A stretch of DNA of 64,000 nt from Ricinus communis (lineage: Eukaryota > Streptophyta > Magnoliopsida > Malpighiales > Euphorbiaceae), in assembly GCF_019578655.1 (NCBI RefSeq), contig NC_063261.1, forward strand, positions 10,052,446 through 10,116,445, given 5' to 3'. Of this stretch, positions 60,663 through 64,000 are shown one piece after another (the first letter of the stretch is position 1; the number at the start of each line of letters is the position of its first letter). The position numbers were made by a program, and so were the translations under genes. The notes below the pieces were generated by a model. That model had not been told where the DNA came from. It did not search any database and saw nothing but the letters and a program-made list of their open reading frames with translations.

Positions 60663-60675
60663 TGGTATCAAAGCC
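60663..60675 (+). other. Copia primer-binding site (initiator tRNA-Met)
   Basis: TGGTATCAAAGCC differs from TGGTATCAGAGCC by one base, G to A. It lies 11 bases after the LTR end. Confidence 0.88.
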
Positions 60676-63284
60676 TCCATTGATTAATTTAATCATAAAG
60701 GATTGCATAATTGTTGTTAGATCAAAAGCATGCGAATCCAAAATTTTTAGGTTCTTTTAGAAACTTCATTGGTTGCCTAGCTATACTTCAAATTTTTGGA
60801 TGATTTGCATTTGTATCCTAAGGGATATAAATTATGATCTTGAAGGTTTTATAATTCTTGGATCTCGTTTGGTTAGGGTTTGGGCATTGGGAATCTATAT
60901 CATGCGCATAGACAGTTTTGATGTAATCAACAACACCTAATCTCTAATCAAATTTGGATGGGTAAATTAATTGAAATAATTGCATGGATAATTGATACAA
61001 TAAATTTTCTTCAATATTTGATACTCATAATGGTGTTAAATCAATCAATAATTGGATTCTTGATGAACAAGCCAAAGCCATGGGCATAATATGTACACTC
61101 CAAGGGTTTTAGCCTATGATGTATTGTTTGGGTATTTGATTTATTTTGATTTTGAACATCAAAGAAGAAGATTTAGAAGATGTTTAAAAAATCTCTAAAT
61201 TTATGAAAATTTAGAGATTAATCTTTAAGATGTGCATGCATGCAAAAATACAAAGTCGAGTGTTGATTCCTAGTGTTGTGCATATACATGGAACTTACAT
61301 GGGGAATTCGGTCCTCTTGTGTCTGGATCTCTTGGCAAGCTTTTGAAGAAGTACATCAGATCTAGAAAAATATTGATGATGAGTTGTTTAAGTAATCTTG
61401 AAGGTTGATCAAAGTCTTGATCATATTTCTTCCATAGTTGTCTTTTTTCTTGATGATTTCCATGTGAATCTTGATTATCTTGAATTATTTGATAGAAAAT
61501 TTAATTTTCTTTATAATGGATCTTGATGAATCTTGATGAACTTAATTAATTTTTAAACTAATGTGATTAATTAGCCTTATTAGATATTTTAATCTTGTTA
61601 AATAAGGAGTGTCCTTGTTTATAGCGATTTTTAGATAGTAGCCTTGTTTCTTGATGATTGCCATGTGAATATTGATTATCTTGAATTGTTTGATAGAAAA
61701 TTTGATTTTCTTAATAATAGATCTTGATGAATCTTGATGAACTTATTAATTTTAGAATTAATATGATTAATTAGTCGTATTAGATTTTAAATCTTGTTAA
61801 ATAAGGAGTGTCCTTATTTGTAGGAATTTTTAGATATAGTATCCTAGTTGGAATGTGACTCCTTATTTTAAAGCATATCCTAGTTGTCTTAGGATTATAA
61901 TTACTTTTCCTAATATAATTAAGAGATTAGTTAAAAGGTTATTTTAACTAATACAAGTACTATTAATTTTTTACGATAAGGATATGTTATTTTAGAACAA
62001 GGACTCAAGTCTTAGTATCCTAGTATGACTAGGATAGTTGACTAGTCTCGGTCAAAGTTTGACTTTTTAACCAAGATTATGGCATGGCCTAAAATTTGAA
62101 CAAAATAAATAGTGAATTTTGTTTAAAGATTTTAATTCCATAAATGCCCTTTTAATTAGGATTGCACGCAAAACATCAAAAAATTAGAATTATGCTTTTT
62201 TATCATGCAATATGCTATTATAATGTGATTATAATTATGACAATGATGGATAATTATGGACATTGGACCAATGTGATTGTGTTAAATGGTTGGATGATTT
62301 ATTTTAAATTTTTTGAAATAAGGACTGCAATCCTTGCCTTTCCTCTATTACTCTACATTGTAAAATTCTTTTCTCATCTAACTCCCCTTGAATGCAATAT
62401 TTCTATCTTCTACATAAAGTAGTTATATAGTTTTCGATAAGTTAGATAAAATTTTCTTTTGTAATCTAAGAGGAGGATTGGTGCCAAATGGAGATGAAGA
62501 GGAGATGGCATCCAAGTACTTAAAGATTTTTGAAGGCTATACCTAGGTTGTGACCATCTTGTTTTCTTCAATGGCTCGAGAAATCTAGTTTAGATTTGTC
62601 CATAATCATTCATAATTAGAATGACATGTTAGGCTTATATATGCATATGATGTATGATATTAACATGATCATGCCAAAGCATGAAACCCTATTAGTTGAT
62701 ATTTGTATGTAGATGCCAAAGCATGAGACCTTCCATCGACTTAAAATCAAAATCCCTCAATTTAATATTAAGTCACATAATAAGAACATGATTAAGTTGT
62801 TTTCCCTAATTAAAATAGGAACAAGAGCCTTGTTCATAGGTCAATTTGTCGAGAAAACTTAAGGTTTTCTATTACCTGGGTATGTTCTTTATTTAATTGA
62901 TGGGTCCCACTTAACTATCTTTTATAATTCGTGTATGCAAAGGCTTGATATGTTGATAGAGGCAAGAATTAGGTGAAACATATATGATATGTTTTGATAA
63001 AGAGTTGTCGCCTAATTGATCAAGAATTTGTATAGAGATATAATTGACAAGCTCTGTAGCCTACCTAATTTATTTTAATGTGGTCAGTTGAGCAAAATCA
63101 ATGTCATATTAAAGTAAATAAAATTCTAGCCCACTAGGATATTCCATAAATTAGAAATATCATTTTAGTAGTGATGGCTATTAATTTGAAAAGAAATAAT
63201 GGGAGTTACTCGCGATACTAAAAGACCTTTTTAAATAGATTTTATATAAACTATCTTATACTCATTTATCTTTATTGGTAGGTT
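60676..63284 (+). other. Copia leader region, no intact ORF
   Basis: An unusually long leader of about 2.6 kb before gag. It contains a direct repeat: 61430-61640 and 61645-61850 share TTGATGATTTCCATGTGAAT and TAAATAAGGAGTGTCCTTGT phrases. The open frame 62162-62422 has no domain. Confidence 0.6.
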
Positions 63285-63990
63285 ATTAAGATTTTGAGTA
63301 AAAACCCGTCATTGCGTAGCATACTTGATGTTGATAAGCTTACTGGTGCAAACTACTCCATTTACTACCATAGTCTAAGAATTGTTCTTGAGAGGATCAA
63401 GAAGGATTATATGTTGGATACTCCTCTACCATAAACTCCTAGTGTAGGAGCTAGTGAAGAAGAAATATTGGCATATGATAGGCTTCTTGAGGACGATAGC
63501 CAAGTTGCGAATTTGATGTTGACTAGTATGAAACCCAAATTCCAAAAACTAATTTTCAATTCGGATGCTCGTACCATAATAATGCGTATCTTGGGAATGT
63601 ATGATGAAAGGTATAAGATTAAGAGACAATTGTTCACCGAGCAATATGCAAATGAATTAGAATTTCTTAAGGTTCTAGAGTGATTATAGATTATGAACTA
63701 AATGTTGATTCAATTATAAGAAATCTACTTAAATCATATTCATAATTAGTTATGAACTTTGAAACTAACAATCTTGAGAATATGATGTTAGAATTGGTTC
63801 ATATGCTTCAAATTGTGAAAGTATCCTTGGAAGAACAAAGTAAAAAGTCTAGAGGAAGAAAGACAAAAGTAAAAAAGACTTTTGGAAGAGGGTATTATCA
63901 AACTGGATGACTATAAAGGTAAAAGTCAATCAAGTGGATTGAACAAAGTAATCCACCGCTTTTCGTACAAACTAAAGAAGTTGAAACTTA
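63285..63990 (+). pseudogene. Copia gag, broken, truncated by the window end
   Basis: In the frame running through 63306 the blocks DKLTGANYSIYYHSLRIVLE and EDDSQVANLMLTSM match the N-terminal capsid region of Ty1/copia gag (UBN2 type). TAA at 63432-63434 and TGA at 63681-63683 stop the frame. Further gag-like sequence (NLENMMLELVHML) appears in other frames until about 63900. No zinc knuckle is reached. Confidence 0.8.
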
Positions 63991-64000
63991 AAGGAAGTTC

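Larger units (their letters stand above)
58771..64000 (+). mobile_element. Ty1/copia retrotransposon, 5' part
   Basis: Contains the 5' LTR 58771-60651, a primer site, a long leader and the start of gag; the element runs past the window end. The flanking AGTCA at 58766-58770 would be the left target-site copy. It is inserted in the Athila gag relic. The LTR start TGGAAGTATGCCCTAAAGAC is a typical copia pattern. The stop codon and frame loss in gag mean it is inactive. Confidence 0.85.

Overview
This is a 64 kb stretch of a eudicot plant nuclear genome. The evidence is AT-rich DNA, a spliced plant gene with GT-AG introns, and dense LTR retrotransposons of plant lineages. No bacterial, organellar or viral gene set is visible. 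The species cannot be fixed from the sequence. I resolve one intact host gene; almost everything else is transposable-element DNA of several ages. Element boundaries were set by matching 5-bp target-site duplications (TSDs), LTR termini, primer-binding sites (PBS) and alignment by eye between copies in the window.

Layout. (1) 1-686: end of a large LTR that continues off the left edge. (2) 687-7063: a dispersed repeat, then a complete 13-exon family-1 beta-glucosidase gene on the minus strand (3005-6245, 519 codons) with its upstream region. (3) 7064-37671: one ancient solo LTR (TSD AATTG) that received two further insertions. The first is an Athila-type Ty3/gypsy element (8227-22759, TSD GTACT), whose own LTR carries a solo LTR (20236-22113, TSD TGCCC). 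The second is a non-autonomous element with long LTRs (23877-37178, TSD AATGG), whose 5' LTR carries another member of its family (26413-33575, TSD CTGAC). (4) 37672-44783: AT-rich DNA with a solo LTR carrying a 5S-rRNA-like segment (38494-38934, TSD TTTTT) and a further solo LTR of the long-LTR family (40720-43672, TSD TTTTA). (5) 44784-58770: a mosaic of decayed elements, comprising an Ogre/Tat-like LTR, a reversed Ty1/copia fragment, a plant-mobile-domain gene relic, minisatellites and an Athila gag-protease relic. (6) 58771-64000: the 5' part of a Ty1/copia element with a broken gag, running off the right edge.

The main point for a second look is in the Athila-type element. An array of the palindromic motif AACACGGCCGTGTT lies just upstream of a TATA-like sequence in its LTR. 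A second array of the same motif lies just upstream of a strong TATA box in the spacer between pol and the third ORF. That spacer then shows a splice donor and acceptor leading into the third ORF. I infer a second, internal promoter for a spliced third-ORF transcript that shares its upstream motif with the LTR promoter. The long-LTR family (at least six copies or fragments here) is the second notable item. It has LTRs of about 2.9 kb, internal regions of only 1.4-1.7 kb, a Ty3/gypsy-like integrase C-terminal relic, a GC-rich module lost in two copies by different deletions, and a variable minisatellite.

No sequence search or computed alignment was possible. Family names rest on motif recognition, and identities are by eye.
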